Assembly: GCA_020746875.1 (NCBI GenBank)
Contig: JAGTJL010000027.1
Location: forward strand, 1-64,000
DNA from: Rhexocercosporidium sp. MPI-PUGE-AT-0058
Lineage: Eukaryota > Ascomycota > Leotiomycetes > Helotiales
DNA: 64,000 bases
Reading direction: 5' to 3'
The translations under genes were made by a program, and so were the position numbers. Under the pieces are notes generated by a model that had not been told where the DNA came from, ran no database searches, and worked only from the letters and a program-made list of their open reading frames with translations. Of the stretch, positions 1-10,624 are shown one piece after another (position 1 is the stretch's first letter; each line of letters starts with the position of its first letter).

Positions 1-580
1 AAAGCTATATTATAAAAGGATAAGCTTAAGTAATTACATAACGAATTATTAACGGATATTTTATTTATTATATAAAAATTAATTATTTATTATAATAAAA
101 AGCGTAGTATAAGACTAATATTAAAGGAAGGAAATAAGGTTTACTTACTTAAAAAGAATATCGCGATTAAGTGATTAAATAATAAATTAAATCACAAAAA
201 GCTAAGATTATTTAAGATTGCAAATATCAAAGAATTAATTAATTATTAATTAATACTTTTAAAAACCATAAACATTTACTTAATATTTTATATATCGCTC
301 CTCGAACTAGCACTGCTAAAAGTACTACTAGCCCTTATTATAAAAGTATAACCGGTGAACTTAAATGCTAAATATAATATCGAAATTATTTTAAATTATT
401 AATATTTCCGCGGCGTTATTAAGTACTTAATTAAATAAAAAAAGTACTTATAATTCGAAAATACTTAAGAACTTAAGTTTAATTTTTATTATTTTAAATA
501 ACTTTAAAGGTTTTATTTATAAAACTTAAATTTACTTAAAAGGCTAAATTTATAAAATTAAATAAGACTTACTTAATTAA
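1..580 (+). mobile_element. 3' end of a RIPed Ty3/gypsy polyprotein (integrase C-terminus and chromodomain)
   Basis: Forward translation, read through stops, gives the gypsy C-terminal region. Around 120-310 it runs from a K-V-Y-L-L segment into a motif close to the family's HPxFHxSLLEP box (seen as IYLIFYISLLEL). Around 370-505 follows a chromodomain-like stretch (YNIE..LNY, KYLIK, FENT.E). Many stops sit where Gln or Trp codons are expected, as RIP produces. The element enters from outside the window, so gag, protease and reverse transcriptase are not visible. In this family a chromodomain directs insertion to heterochromatin. The call rests on motif order. Confidence 0.62.
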
Positions 581-1129
581 AGAGAACTTAATGAAGTTAA
601 CGGCGGATAGCGGAGTAAGCGGGCAAATAACGGAAGCCTTTTGCCTTTCCCTTTTTTTAACTTTTTATACTTTTACTTTTTTTAATTTATTTATATTTTT
701 AAGACTACGATAAAGTATTTTAACTTCTTACTTTTTTAAAAACTTTTATTAATAAAATAAACGGTTTAGGCGGGCCGCGGCTTTTTATAAGACGTAATGT
801 ATTTACGCCTCTTCTTTATTTAATTTTTCTTTTGCCCTTTTAAGAATATTTTAACTCTTAATTAAAGGTATTTCGACATTATATTTTTTATTAACTTTAG
901 TATATTTTAAGTAACGACTCGACTCGGAGGATATTATATACGTCTTATTATTTTAAGTATATAACGTATAAAGTATTATTTTAAAACCGTTTTTTTTAAT
1001 TTTATAAAATAAGGCGAATTATTTTTTCTTTTTTTTAAAAAGTATCGTATTTTTTTCTTTAATATATATTTATTTAATTATAATAAAAAAGGAAAATAAC
1101 CGTAAAATATATATAATATTTTCTTAAGC
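581..1129. other. AT-rich RIPed stretch, no readable gene
   Basis: Very AT-rich with almost no CA or TG dinucleotides but retained CG. It probably contains the untranslated end and 3' LTR of the gypsy remnant; I could not find the matching LTR copy because the left part of the element is outside the window. Confidence 0.5.
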
Positions 1130-1640
1130 TATTTAAGCGTAAGGACTACGCTAGGCTAAGAAGGAGATAGTATTATAAACGCCTTACGTTTTGTGACGCT
1201 AAACCCCCGAATAGCGAAGTACTTAAGATTATAAGCTTAAGAGGGTAGGGGTTTTAAAAAAAGTATATTAAAAAAGTATTACTTTTAAAAACATTTTTTT
1301 AAAAGACTTTAATACTTAGGATTTTATAAGTTATATATTATATAAATATTATTATTAATAAATAACTAAAAGATAAATAGGCCTTTAAATTACGCGACCT
1401 TTTCACGTAATAAACCGCTAAGGTCTAAAGGTCTAGGACCGACAGGACTTAGCGGTTTTAGCGGTCGCGTAATATAAAGGTTTTATATAAGACTAACACG
1501 TCTATTATTAAATAAGAGCTTTATATTTAATTAAAAATAATATTTTAATTATATTAATTATTATTTATTTTAACGTACGTAATACACTTACTTCTTAATT
1601 ATTGAGATTAACACAACTTATTATATTTCCACCGAGTAAA
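1130..1640 (+). repeat. Left long terminal inverted repeat (RIPed arm)
   Basis: Inverted copy of 4130-4660. In the block 1172-1204 this arm carries T or A where the other arm has C or G, so this is the more heavily mutated copy. Confidence 0.6.
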
Positions 1641-4129
1641 TACACGGACCGTGACAGGCGTTATTATTTAATTCTTTTTTAAATAATGTTTTAAATCGTT
1701 TATATTTTAACGGTATATCGACTATTATAAGGCTCGTTACTTTATCTTTTGGCTTTTCCTTAAAGGTTACGCTTAATTTTTTTAAGTCTTTCGCTGCTTT
1801 TTTATTTTAAAAATAGCTTTTATAATTATTAAACTTTAGCTTTTATATCTTTTAATTAATTTTTAAATTATAAAGTTATATTTATAATAGCCTTAAGATA
1901 ATATTGTATTTTTTAATTTTAATTATATTAAATTAAATATATTTAAAGTATTCGCCGATTCTTATATATAATAATTTTATTTATATATTAATTAAGTCGT
2001 TCGCGGTAAGTCTTTTATTAATAAGTATTAATTAATACTCGTCCTTTTTAACTTTAATAAGCAGGAGATATTAAATTATAATAATAAGAAATATAAAATT
2101 CTTTTACGCCTTAAAATTTATTATAATTTATAATTTTACTTTTTAAATATCGACGTCGAAGGTTAAGTAATTACTTTTTTTTATAGCTATAAGCGTACGC
2201 CGGTCTATTTCTTTAACGTAGACTTCTTTAATTAATATATTTTCTTATTACCGATTCTTTAAATTTTCATAAAAAATGCGATATAATTAATTTATACTTA
2301 AGGATATAAAGGGTTTAAAAGGTCTTTTATAATAAGTTTTTAAGTTATTCCTCGAGTTAACTCATATTCGATTTCGTAGTGTTTCCGCGATGAATTCTTA
2401 TACGTCTTTTATATTATTTATGTCGTCGTTTATTAAAACAATACCTTATCGATTAGGATTTATTAAACGTAAATTCGAAAAACGTTATTTTTAACGTTTA
2501 TTATCTTTTAAGTAATATATAAATTACTTCAAAAGACTACTTTATATTCTTTACTTTATTATGGCCTTTTGCGTAAAATAACCTTTAATTTAATATAAGT
2601 GACTCTTATAATAAGATTCGTTTATTATTTAATATTAAAAGCTTTACGAGTAAAGTGTTTTTTTCGTTAAGTGACTCGCTAAACCTTACGTTTTTAAGGT
2701 CTAAAGAATGCTAGTCCTGGGGGCATAATATTACCTTAATAGTAAGAGTCTTCGCTCTTTTTAATATTAATTATATTTTTTAGGCTTTATGTCTTATATA
2801 TAATCTTAAATACTTATTATTAAACGTATTATTTATTTTATTAAGTTTAATTATTAAACTTAAGTCTTATTATATATTAATAAATATAATTATTATTTAT
2901 TTTATTTTATTTATTATTTTCCTTATTATTATTATTATTTTTAATTTAATTATTAATATAATTAGCGTTAAGCTTGTTTATTATTATATAATAATAAGTA
3001 GCGTTAATTTAAACTTCCCTTAGCGGAAGCGGAAGAAATATATTAATAATATTATACGCCTTTTATTTTATAAAGTTAAATTGTTTCCTCTTAGCGCCCT
3101 TCTTGCGGTACGAGCTCGCCATATGCCTTAGAAGGCTACATTTATAATATAACTTCTTTTTACGTTATTTATTTATAACTTTCTTTAATAGTCTTCTTTA
3201 TTATACTTTGCTTTTCCCTTTTTTATAAATAGCGTTATATTTTATAAAATTTAATTATTAATTATCTTTAAGGTTATTTTATTATTAGCGTCTTTCGTTT
3301 TATCGGTGGCTAAACTGCCTTTAGCCTCTTCTTATATATGTCTATTATTTGCGTTTAAATTTATATAAGCAATTATTAATTCGGACGGTTTACTTAATGA
3401 AAGTGAAAATATCTCTTACTTAAAGATTAATTTTAATAAGTTTTAATCGGATATAATCCTTAAGCTCTTATTAATAATAATTAATAAGTAATTAAGAGTT
3501 TTAGCTAGTTTTATTAGCGTGCTTTTGGAATTCCGTAGCGTAAGTTATTATATTATTAACTTACTTTAAGTTATATAAATAAGTCTTTATCGTTTTAATT
3601 TTATTAATATTATTAAATATTTACTGAATTTCCTTTTTAAATCCTTTTTAAGTTTTAAATATAATTTACGTAGCGAATATAACTTTATAAGTGACTTTAT
3701 ATTTAAAATAGTCCTTAAGAAATAGCTCGATTTATTATATAGCCTTACCTTTAAGGTATAATACCGTTTAAAAAGCGTAATTTTTATTAATAGAAAACTT
3801 ATCGTCGTTAAAGTATTAATAAAGTTTTATTTAAAAGATAAAAGTCTTTAAGTCTTTTTAGTTTTCTTAAAAGGTATTAAAAAGCTTAATCTTTAAGGTT
3901 TCTTTAAGTTTATACGTTAAGTTATTTTAAATATTAAGCATTTTTTTATTTTTACTTTTTTTATAGTTTTTTCCTTTAAGAATAAATATAAATAATAAAA
4001 GGGTATTAATAGCGCTGCCTTAAGGGTTAAGTATTTAGCTTTTGGTTAAGGGGGTTAATATAGCGTACGTAAGTCGGTACTTTTGACGAGAAAGTGCTTA
4101 AAGTGTTATAATTTATATATTTACTTAAT

Positions 4130-4660
4130 ATAAATACGGTAAGTTATATTAATCTTAATAATTAAAAAGTAGGTATATTATATATAAAGGAATAAATAAT
4201 AACTAATAAAGTTAAAATATTATTTTTAATTAAATATAAAGCTCTTATTTAATAGTAAACGTATTAATCTTATATAAAACCTTTATATTACGCGACCGCT
4301 AAGATTATTAAGTCTTGTCGGTCTTAAACCTTTAGACTTCAGCGGTTTAATAATTTATTATATAAAAGAGTTATATAATTTAAGGGCTTATTTGTCTTTT
4401 AGTCGTTTATTAATAATAATATTTATATAATATATGACTTATAAAATCCTAAGTATTAAGGTCTCTTAAAGGGATACTTTTAAGAGTAATACTTTCTTAA
4501 TATACTTTTCCTAAGAACTTTATTCTTTTGAGCCTATAGTCTTAAGTATTATACTGTCCCGGGGTCCAGTGTCACGGGACGCGGGGCGTTCGTAACACGG
4601 ACCTGTTCCGGACCCCCGACTTAGCCGAAGCATACCTGTCGTTACACAACTTAGTCAGTT
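4130..4660 (-). repeat. Right long terminal inverted repeat (better preserved outer end)
   Basis: Inverted copy of 1130-1640. Its outer 100 bases or so (about 4555-4640) are GC-rich and look unmutated, while the inner part is as AT-rich as the left arm. Confidence 0.6.
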
Positions 4661-5305
4661 ATATACTGATTTAAGAGGCAAAAGATTCTTTAATTTTAAC
4701 TTACCTCACTTACACTTTTAAGGAAAGCTCTTAGCGCGCAATTGCTATGCATAGTGCGTATATTAAAGGAAGCGTCAAAAGGTACTGTTACGGCTTGCAA
4801 GAGGTTGATACGGCGAGTTGACTCTAGCTTTGTATTTAAGCCTAATGCTACGCTCAAAATCGAGAAGAAAAGACAAAGGGAAAAAGGAGAGCTCTTTGTA
4901 AGAGAGAGCTCGAGTATAAATACACGGGGGCCTTCCTAATAGAGCCTAGCGTAGTCGAATGCCATTCACAACAACGCGTCGCATGCTTGCCAAACAGTCT
5001 TCCTAATTAGGCTTAGCGCCGTCGCATAGCCAGCGATGCCATCGAAGGTCGTAACAAGTACTAGGAAAAACGGTTTTTAATCCCCTAAAGAAACCATATA
5101 ATAGTTATAACTTTTATAGTGTTTCTTTATATAAGAAAGAGGAGTGTTAGACTCAATTTCATCAGCCGCATGTATCTTATTAATAAAGTTGTGTGCAAAG
5201 GTACATAAAATAATACATTAGGCCCCTGCCTCGCCTCTTGACTCCCGGCCCGCACCACCCCTACTAGTGTAGTCCATGTCTCAGCGGACGAAGGGATAGG
5301 GAGTA
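4661..5305. other. Intergenic edge of the RIP island; no convincing gene
   Basis: Base composition returns to normal here. The only open frame of note is 4742-4939 on the plus strand (65 codons), which resembles no family I know and is probably not a gene. A diverged direct repeat of about 34 bases occurs at 4930 and 4997, built around the shared word CTTCCTAAT. Confidence 0.45.
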
Positions 5306-5339
5306 CGAAGGCGAGCCGATTTGAAATCCGTCCATTTTG
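5306..5339 (+). repeat. Left terminal inverted repeat of the Tc1/mariner element
   Basis: 34 bases; inverted match to 6855-6888 with mismatches only at repeat positions 2 and 22. TA lies directly outside at 5304-5305. Confidence 0.93.
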
Positions 5340-5431
5340 CCGATTGGCTTAACACGCGAGCTCAGGAACACCAAAATCTAGAACACTAAAGATACTTACT
5401 TTATTATAATAATTTCTATTAAATTGAAGTA

Positions 5432-6790
5432 TTAATTATGAAACTCGTTTCCACCTTCACATTTTAAAATGAGAGTATTAATAGCTGCTTGCCTAACAAC
5501 TAATGCCCGAATTCTCTCTTGAGGGAAATTATCCCACTCTGCTCTCCACGCTCTTTCGGTCCATTCCATAGTATGAGGAGCATTCCAATCTCTTGTAATT
5601 GCTATTCGGATTGGCATCCAAACTCCTTTAATTGCGTTTATATCAGCAGAATTACCGATATGCTCTAATAAAGGAATTCCTGCTTTCTTAAGCTTTCGCT
5701 GAGTCCATTTGCTTGAGTGTGAAGGAGCACCATCTTGTTGGAAAAGATACGGAAGTTGATTGCTTTCAAAAGTATTAGGATCGTGACGTTGGACCATAAG
5801 CTCTTTCCAAAAAGGAATCAAATAAGGCTCAAGCACTTCGTAAGTATAACGCAAGTTATCAACTCCTCCACGAGACGGCCCTTTCTTGAATTTATGCGAC
5901 TCCCAGTAGACTTCCCACGAAGCTCTCTTCTTTGGCCATTTCCGCTTTAACGCATCCCACTTCTTTTCCTTCTCTCTTTCTTGTGTATTAAATAACTCGC
6001 GGCATTCAGCTTCCCATTCTTCGTTGTTGATTTGGTCCATTCGCTTTTGGTTGTCTTCCTTTTGCTGATCGGTTTCGGGGTAGTAAATATGACAAGGGCC
6101 TTTGCAGTCGTACGTGAAGCATCCCCAAAACATTGCTTCTGAGTAGTTGTTATACCGCCGTTCAATGCAATCAGGATGATATCGTTCCACATCCCCTTCT
6201 AATCGAGAAATCCTTTGCATTCCACGTTTTGCTGAGACGATTATTGAAGCCTCGTCTGAGAAGATAACTTTTCGCCACTCTTCAATTCCCCAATCTTTCC
6301 GTGAGAGAGCAATCTCATATCGTTGGCGTCTTTGAAGCTCCGTAAGACCAAGTTTCTTTGTCGATTTCAATCTGCGGAGGCCACGAGCTCTTAGTTTCTT
6401 CTCAATCGTACTGCGGTGGAAATTAAAAAAGCCCTCTTCCGTCGCAACAATATGCCACAGCTTCTTTCGCTGTTTCTTATTTACCGTACAAGCTTCCAAG
6501 AGGTTCGTAATCTCTTCGTCAGAGATCTTTGGCTTTGCTCCGCTACCGGCTTTCCGTCGTATTTCTTCCACTTGTTGTTGAATCGTTGGAGGAGGAAGGC
6601 CTTGCTTGTCGTATCGGATAAGCACTTCAGCGGAAGCATTCTTGATATCTGTCGCAGTTGACTTAGCTAAACCAGCTTTCCGAGCAGCTTCAGCTTGGTG
6701 AACGTATTGCAAGTGAGTCAAAAAGACAGCTTTATCAATGTCAGTCGCGTGTTTCCCCATCGTGCTGATTTGAAAGAAAGACATTAACAA
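5432..6790 (-). CDS. Tc1/mariner DDE transposase, probable catalytic E-to-K change
   Basis: A 452-residue transposase that in this family binds the terminal repeats and carries out cut-and-paste DNA cleavage. The N-terminal 140 residues are helix-turn-helix-like (EAARKAGLAKSTATDIK). The catalytic core shows the first Asp in FSDEAS (D179) and the second in FQQDGAPSH (D353). Exactly 34 residues lie between D353 and the third position, as in DD34E enzymes, but the residue there is Lys388 (in NAIKGVW) where the family has Glu or Asp. Residues 238-310, between the first two Asp, hold a long charged stretch. The frame is open from end to end. Met at 6790 is the longest start; Met at 6760 (MGKH) is an alternative. 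The protein probably folds and may bind DNA but is unlikely to cut it. Confidence 0.93.
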   Translation of the reverse strand: MLMSFFQISTMGKHATDIDKAVFLTHLQYVHQAEAARKAGLAKSTATDIKNASAEVLIRYDKQGLPPPTIQQQVEEIRRKAGSGAKPKISDEEITNLLEACTVNKKQRKKLWHIVATEEGFFNFHRSTIEKKLRARGLRRLKSTKKLGLTELQRRQRYEIALSRKDWGIEEWRKVIFSDEASIIVSAKRGMQRISRLEGDVERYHPDCIERRYNNYSEAMFWGCFTYDCKGPCHIYYPETDQQKEDNQKRMDQINNEEWEAECRELFNTQEREKEKKWDALKRKWPKKRASWEVYWESHKFKKGPSRGGVDNLRYTYEVLEPYLIPFWKELMVQRHDPNTFESNQLPYLFQQDGAPSHSSKWTQRKLKKAGIPLLEHIGNSADINAIKGVWMPIRIAITRDWNAPHTMEWTERAWRAEWDNFPQERIRALVVRQAAINTLILKCEGGNEFHN

Positions 6791-6854
6791 TTGTGACGCG
6801 GGGCAGAAATTTTGGTGGGGAATGCTTACAAATTTGCTCGGCTACTGCACAAAT

Positions 6855-6888
6855 CAAAATGGACGGTTTTCAAATCGGCTCGCCTTAG
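6855..6888 (-). repeat. Right terminal inverted repeat of the Tc1/mariner element
   Basis: 34 bases; inverted match to 5306-5339. TA lies directly outside at 6889-6890. Confidence 0.93.
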
Positions 6889-7367
6889 TATAATGTACAA
6901 TACAATTTGAATTCGTTATTGCTACAGTATCGTTGTTGCTACAATATCCGGAAGTGCAATAAGGAGAGACGCAATTCAAAAGGCTTCACAGAGAATGTTC
7001 CAGCAATCTGGCATCTTCGAGGCCTCGATCCTAAGGCATAAAATTGCACGCCCCTTCTCACGCTCTGGCTCCTTGAATCGTCTTTTCTATGTACTCCATG
7101 CGCTCCTCCAACTACTGTACCATACGTTTCTTGAGCCTCTCATCTCCGAAGGCATACCGCTGTGCTATTGGGTGTCAACGCCTTAGAATCAGCCAATCCT
7201 CTTTATTGAGTATGTTACACGGTTTTCCACCATTCGGGGGAAGCCGTCCACCAGTGGAAGCCGCACGATTTCTACGAGCTGCCAACATCGCCTTCAATTC
7301 TTCGATACCACACGATAGCACATCTGTCGCTCGAATACAGGATTGAACGAATAACTTAGTACACGAA
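6889..7367. other. Intergenic region upstream of the SET gene
   Basis: No intact gene seen. The minus strand between about 7340 and 6990 reads as a charged, coiled-coil-like stretch (for example GDERLKKRMVQ and LEERMEYIEK) broken by four stops. It may be a decayed gene fragment, but evidence is weak. The rest should hold the promoter of the gene at 7368. Confidence 0.35.
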
Positions 7368-9558
7368 ATGTCGAGCTCGGCAAGTGACCGAATCTACAGC
7401 CTTCAGGATGTGCCTGGGAAAGGAAAAGGTCTCGTCGCAATCAAAAAGATCTCTAAGGGCACGCGGATTCTGTCCGAAGAGCCTATTATTACAATACCTG
7501 GCAATAAACTGAACATCGAGCAGCTACAGATATCCATCTGCCAGCAAGTCGCCACCCTCGGCGAATACCAGCAGCGAGCCTTTCTATCTATGCACAATAT
7601 ACACCCATATAGGGATGCTGCTGAGCGGTATCTTGGGATCTTTCAAACAAACTCCTTGCCTGCTGAAGCCGACGGAGATAAAGGAGCGATCTTCCTAGAA
7701 GCATGCCGTATTAACCACGCTTGCGATAACAACGCACAGAAGAGCTGGAACGAGAAGATCAAACGACATACGGTGCATGCTTTGAGGGACATTGACAAAG
7801 GCGAAGAGATCACGGTAACCTACCTAGGCCCTCTCAAGAACCGCACAGCCCGGCAGAAAGCTCTTCAGGAAAGGTTCGGCTTTACATGTTTGTGCCAACT
7901 ATGCTCCTTACCCCCAGAGCAGAACCAGGAAAGCGACAGGAGGTTGGAGGAGATTCACCGCTTGGACGGTGTGATTGACCAACTCGGCACAGAGGGGATT
8001 TTGGTATCCCCACTCCGGACCCTCCGCTACTTTGATCAACAGGTACGTCTCTATAACGAGCAAGGACGAGAGGACGTTGGTTTCGCGCAGGCCCTTGTCA
8101 ATGCTGCTCAGCTCGCCATCGCCAATAGCGACTTGGCAAGAGGACGCATCTTCGCGGAGAGGGCGGCGTCTGTTTGGAAGACGACCCTTGGTGGTGACAG
8201 CGCGGAAGCTATCAAGTACGGAGCTTTAGCACAAGATCCCTCGAAGTACGAGCTATACGGAATCTCAATGAAGTGGAAGACGAAAGTGTATGAAGCCCCG
8301 CAAGGACTTAAACCGAGCGACTTCGAAGACTGGCTGTGGAGGAGGGAGAAGCCAAAAAACCCGGGACAGCCGGCAGACTTTCGCAACCGGGCGACATTCC
8401 CGGGTTTCAACGATTTGCCGCACGAGAATCACATTGATCCCGAGTTCTATGCAAGCGTTGACGAGTTTACTTACCGACCACGACGGCATTGGTTGTTCTT
8501 GGCCGAGATTGTCGACTTCGGCAGAGTGCTCCGTCTGCAAATGACCATTAAAGATGTTGACGGCATGACGGTTCCGCTCTTCTTCCATACAGAGGGCCGC
8601 GGCAGTGAATTGGAACCTTCGCTGATTCAGAAGGGATACACCATTGCAATCCTCTATGCAGAATTTCACGCGTTCGCCTTTTCTGAACCGGGAATTCGAC
8701 TTGAAGAGTCTACAAATATCAAGGTACCATTACAATTCCCATCAAGACCATAATTGATGTACCTTTCTAACACAACCCTACAGGTATTTCCACTATCACT
8801 AGACAAGTTGCTAGCGCTGAGCGACCGGGTCCAAAAATTCTCGATGGAAATAAATGGAACAAGAATATGTCATGGGTGTGACAGGCAGGCGGCCTCCTTA
8901 AATAAGTGTGCTAAGTGCTCGCTTTTCTGGTACTGTAACAGAGTAAGTGGTCATCTGAGCCTTTTCTGTTCGACAAAGATGCTGAACTTGTTACAATAAG
9001 GCCTGCCAGAGCATTGGCTGGAATGAGAAAGGCCACAAAGCAGACTGCAAGCTTCTCAAAGATGCTGATTTGAAGGGACTGTTTTCTCTCAATTGGGATA
9101 ATTTTGACGGCCATGTTGGATTTCCCTTGAACAACAGCCTTGTCGATGCCGCGATGGCGCATCCTCGAACAACCGATACCGCCCTACAACAGCACCAGCG
9201 CGACTTGTCCCTCCGCGAAAGAATTGATACAGTCGAAGGCAGCAACGGGATAAAATGTTCTTGCGGCAAAACCGTCAGGGACGAGAATGGCTTGAGGGAG
9301 CATATACGCGACTCTCCCCTTCACCACAAGCTCGAGGAGTCCTGCGCCGCGGCCGGAACTGGAAAAGAGGTGGGCCACATTCCAGAGCCTGTTCCACAGT
9401 TATGTCATATTAATCTTGCGGAGTCTTACTGTATCTGCTATACTAAATTTGTTCACAGACAATGGACGATTCCGAATGCGAGCGGTCATTCATCCGAGGC
9501 TCCTTGTTTGGGATGGCCGTATGTAATGCTCTCGTTCCTCGCGATAGCACTGGCTTGA
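7368..9558 (+). CDS. SET-domain protein with C-terminal MYND and C2H2-like zinc fingers
   Basis: Exons 7368-8723, 8784-8942 and 9001 onward; introns 8724-8783 and 8943-9000 restore one frame, and the second has a TGCTGAAC branch site. The SET domain covers about residues 10-180. It shows the S-adenosylmethionine-binding motif INHACDNNA (Asn116-His117), the catalytic-type Tyr152 in ITVTY, and a post-SET cysteine cluster CLCQLC. A fungal-type middle domain follows. A MYND finger then spans the second intron (CHGC, CAKC, WYCNR, then CQS and CKLL after the splice). A C-x-C...H...H finger (CSCG, then HIRDSPLHH) comes near 9258-9330. SET-MYND proteins methylate lysines in histones or other proteins. 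Read through, the last exon stops at 9558. If the intron 9370-9458 is used, it joins the next gene in frame. Exact substrate unknown. Confidence 0.82.
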
Positions 9559-10624
9559 GATTTAGCATGTTTGGGACCGAAACCTCTATGGCTATCTGCG
9601 TGGCACGAGCTGTAATTGATGATGGAGGATACCGACATGACAAGTTCACATATATCAAGAGGCTATTGGAATGGCTGAAAGAAAATGATCCATGTGAAAG
9701 AGGTGGCTACGTTAGACGCAGTGTTGCCCTGGCTCTTAATGCTTGGGACCGACAGCTGGTCGTTGCGTCAATGGGAAATGGAGGCGAAGAGAACGAGAAT
9801 TGGGAAATGCGGAAAAATCGGTTTGACGAGATGCAGCAATTGATCGATAGGGAATTTGTTGTTGACGTGGGTAGTAAAATGCCCTTTTAAGGATGGTAAT
9901 ACTAACACTATCTTGGTCGCAGTATCAACGAGATGGTGCGAGCCTCGCTTGTGCCACTCCAATTAGTCTGTATTACATTCCAGAGGACCGTTACGATGAA
10001 TCACACATGCGGATTTGGGCTGCGGAGCTCTCCTCTTTAACCCACCCACATCCGACGAATCGCATTTTATGTAGCCTATGTTGCGAGCTTGTCCGTTTTG
10101 CTTTGGCTGCTGGCTGTTGGACGACCTTCATGTCTCCCTCGGAACCCGACAACATGGACAAAGAATGGTTGGCTAAAGCTTTCGCCGAACAGGTTCACCA
10201 CCTACGGATTCCGTCGGACGATCAAGGGGAATATATCGCTGAAGTAGTCAACAGATTGCAACCTTACAAAGACATCGAGGCATGGGCAGCAAAGGCAGGT
10301 ACGGATCTAAAAATAATAGGCTCTGCTCTGGACGGATTCGAAGCCGCTCTCTGGTGCTTCTTCGCACGGGATACTTTCAGAGAAGGGGCAATAGAGGCTG
10401 TCAGCCTTGGGGGTGATTCTGCGGCGATTGGGGCAACGTATGGAGCTATAGCAGGTGCATATTACGGCTATAAGGCGATACCATCAGAATGGATATCGGA
10501 GATTCAGACGCCGAAGGTGCTGGATGATGTCGTCGATGGCCTTGAAAAGCTGAGGAAATGGCATATTACACAGTGGAATTTGGAGATTGGTGCCCCAGCC
10601 ACAGTGGAATCAAGAGCACGGTAA
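9462..10624 (+). CDS. ADP-ribosylglycohydrolase-like protein, active-site motifs degenerate
   Basis: Exons 9462-9866 and 9923-10624, with a 56-nt intron whose branch site is TACTAAC. The protein follows the DraG/ARH fold family in order: RGSLFGMAV at the start, GTETSMA where the family has the metal-binding TDDT, GASLACATPI where it has NGSxMRxxPI, then THPHPTN, and GGDSAAIGATYG where it has GGDxDT. All three metal or substrate motifs lack key Asp or Asn residues, so hydrolysis of ADP-ribose from proteins is doubtful. A binding or regulatory role is likelier. Met at 9462 has a good start context. The sequence upstream is open and in frame with the SET-MYND gene through a possible intron 9370-9458, so this may be its C-terminal domain. 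Confidence 0.8.

Larger units (their letters stand above)
1130..4660. mobile_element. RIPed class II element with long (~0.5 kb) terminal inverted repeats
   Basis: The segment 1130-1640 is an inverted, diverged copy of 4130-4660. Well-matched blocks include 1172-1204 against 4564-4596, and a shared block at about 1520-1640 against 4130-4240. The interior of about 2.5 kb is AT-rich and riddled with stops on both strands, so no transposase family can be named. Long inverted repeats are typical of Mutator-like elements, but a foldback element or an inverted pair of short repeats is also possible. The outer limits are approximate and no target duplication could be assigned. Confidence 0.55.
5306..6888 (-). 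mobile_element. Tc1/mariner (IS630-type) DNA transposon, complete
   Basis: A 1583-bp element bounded by 34-bp terminal inverted repeats with two mismatches (5306-5339 and 6855-6888). The dinucleotide TA stands on both sides (5304-5305 and 6889-6890), the family's target duplication. It contains one full-length transposase gene on the minus strand. Unlike the neighbouring island it shows no RIP signature, so it either arrived recently or escaped RIP. The ends start CGAAGGCGAG on the left and CTAAGGCGAG on the right. Confidence 0.93.

Noticed and set aside
4742..4939. 65-codon plus-strand frame as a small gene
   Set aside because: No motif, no splice partner and it sits at the edge of a transposon island; a chance frame is likelier.
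6990..7340. Minus-strand charged stretch as a pseudogene
   Set aside because: Four stops in about 115 codons is close to chance and no family is recognisable.
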